From contig CP154956.1 in the NCBI GenBank assembly GCA_039621445.1, forward strand, positions 2,207,873-2,271,872: a DNA stretch of 64,000 bases, read 5' to 3'. The translations under genes were made by a program, and so were the position numbers. The notes beneath the pieces are model-generated. The model was not told where the DNA came from, made no database searches, and was given only the letters and a program-made list of their open reading frames with translations. Below, one piece after another: positions 63,500-64,000 of the stretch (within the stretch, counting starts at the first letter, position 1; each line of letters begins with the position of its first letter). The stretch comes from Euglena gracilis. Lineage: Eukaryota > Euglenida > Euglenophyceae > Euglenales.

Positions 63500-63595
63500 G
63501 GACTCACACGGCGGGACCTGGGTCTCGAAACCACGACCTCCCGCGTGTGAGCCCAGCACCCTACCGAATAAGCTACTCGAGCGATACTCGGCTTG
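63500..63595 (-). mobile_element. tRNA-like sequence (SINE head or tRNA pseudogene)
   Basis: Minus strand: A box-like TAGCTTATTCGG (63,564-63,575), then 31 bases, then B box-like GGTTTCGAGACC (63,521-63,532). The region around it reads like a tRNA (GAGTAGCTTATTCGGTAGGG, then AGGTCGTGGTTTCGAGACCC), with a possible CAC anticodon loop, but the anticodon and T stems do not pair fully. Probably a tRNA-derived SINE head or decayed tRNA inserted upstream of the gypsy protease. A 3' tail could not be delimited. Confidence 0.6.
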
Positions 63596-63953
63596 GTACT
63601 GCGCGCCGGCTACCAACCTCCGTAGGATCTCCCGTCTGCCGCACACACTCCCCTCCAAGAGCCTTACTACACTAGCCCACTGCGTCACTATGGCCGTGGC
63701 CCCTTCAGCTCGGAATTCTGCCTCACACGGCCCTAGTTGGCTGAGTGCCTCTCACGAGTACTGCGTCACCAGGCTGCCGACCCCTGCAGCTCGGGTTTGC
63801 TATTGCCGGCAGTTTACGTGTTGTTGACTTCCACGGGCTCTGCCGCCTTGGAGCGTCCCCCTTGGCATCGGCTTGAGACTTTGGAACGGTGTAGGAGTTT
63901 CAGTCGCCCTAGACTCGGCGCGTCCTCCTCCGCCTTCCGGTTGGACGTGTAAT
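63596..63953. other. Unassigned sequence
   Basis: No frame recognised. A duplicate of TTCCG(C/G)TTGGACG(A/T)GTAATT overlaps its right edge. Confidence 0.3.
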
Positions 63954-64000
63954 TTGCCGATTTCCGCTTGGACGAGTAATTCCATTGGTGGTACGCAAAG
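63954..64000 (-). pseudogene. Family A pol fragment at window edge
   Basis: 47 bases identical to 49,750-49,796 of A-inner apart from the edge; codes MELLVQAEIG, the start of the protease region. It shows another A copy continuing beyond the window. Confidence 0.75.

Noticed and set aside
63500-63595. Functional tRNA gene
   Set aside because: A and B boxes are recognisable, but the anticodon and T stems do not pair properly and the acceptor arm is not closed.

Overview
The window is repeat-dense eukaryotic nuclear DNA, almost all of it transposable elements. I recognise no intact host gene, rRNA or CRISPR. What is present is LTR retrotransposons with chromodomain, integrase and zinc-knuckle proteins, a non-LTR (LINE) fragment, Lys/Gly-rich Gag tails, a retrotransposon carrying a cytosine-5 DNA methyltransferase, and many foldbacks and homopolymer runs. 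This suggests a large-genome protist alga. A dinoflagellate or chromerid-like alveolate fits best, because methyltransferase-carrying LTR elements are known from dinoflagellates and charophytes. I hold this only loosely, and nothing identifies a species.

Layout. (1) 1-12,792: a 0.8 kb foldback; a scrambled minus-strand copy of a chromovirus-like Ty3/gypsy element (family A; 849-8,741) whose gag runs into a LINE 3' end; an ORF3a fragment of another A copy; and a plus-strand A 5' end facing it (10,198-11,385). A short stretch of older, possibly host DNA follows. (2) 12,793-56,803: one A element ('A-outer', minus strand) bounded by ~428 bp LTRs and the 5 bp target duplication GAGGC. (3) Inside it, at the pol/gag boundary, lies a different LTR element ('R', 20,038-51,963, minus strand). 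It has ~4.1 kb LTRs, a 4 bp duplication CAGG, a Gag, a phage/giant-virus-like cytosine methyltransferase and a pol block flipped to the plus strand. (4) Inside the 5' LTR of R sits a younger A element ('A-inner', 38,075-51,594, duplication CCAAC). (5) 56,809-64,000: flanking repeats, a duplicated 360 bp unit coding a Lys/Ala/Pro-rich peptide, a 900-base stretch almost without A on the plus strand, a PR-RT-RNaseH fragment of a third gypsy lineage with a tRNA-like insertion upstream, and the edge of another A copy.

Family A, pieced together from its copies, is Gag (coiled coil, then two zinc knuckles around an RS-rich linker), protease, a domain resembling the Dam/RNaseH-like 'PP' region of DIRS elements, RT, RNaseH, integrase, chromodomain, and then two large uncharacterised reading frames (ORF3a, ORF3b) in the position of env. 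Its primer site matches initiator-Met tRNA. No A copy here could move alone: A-outer has lost the protease Asp and all of integrase; A-inner has an RT active-site change and lacks most of the integrase core and most of gag. In R the methyltransferase frame is uninterrupted while gag and pol around it carry stops and frameshifts.

Coordinates of family members come from comparing copies by eye. Domain names rest on motif recognition, not on searches. Homopolymer runs are so common that some frameshifts may be sequencing or assembly errors.
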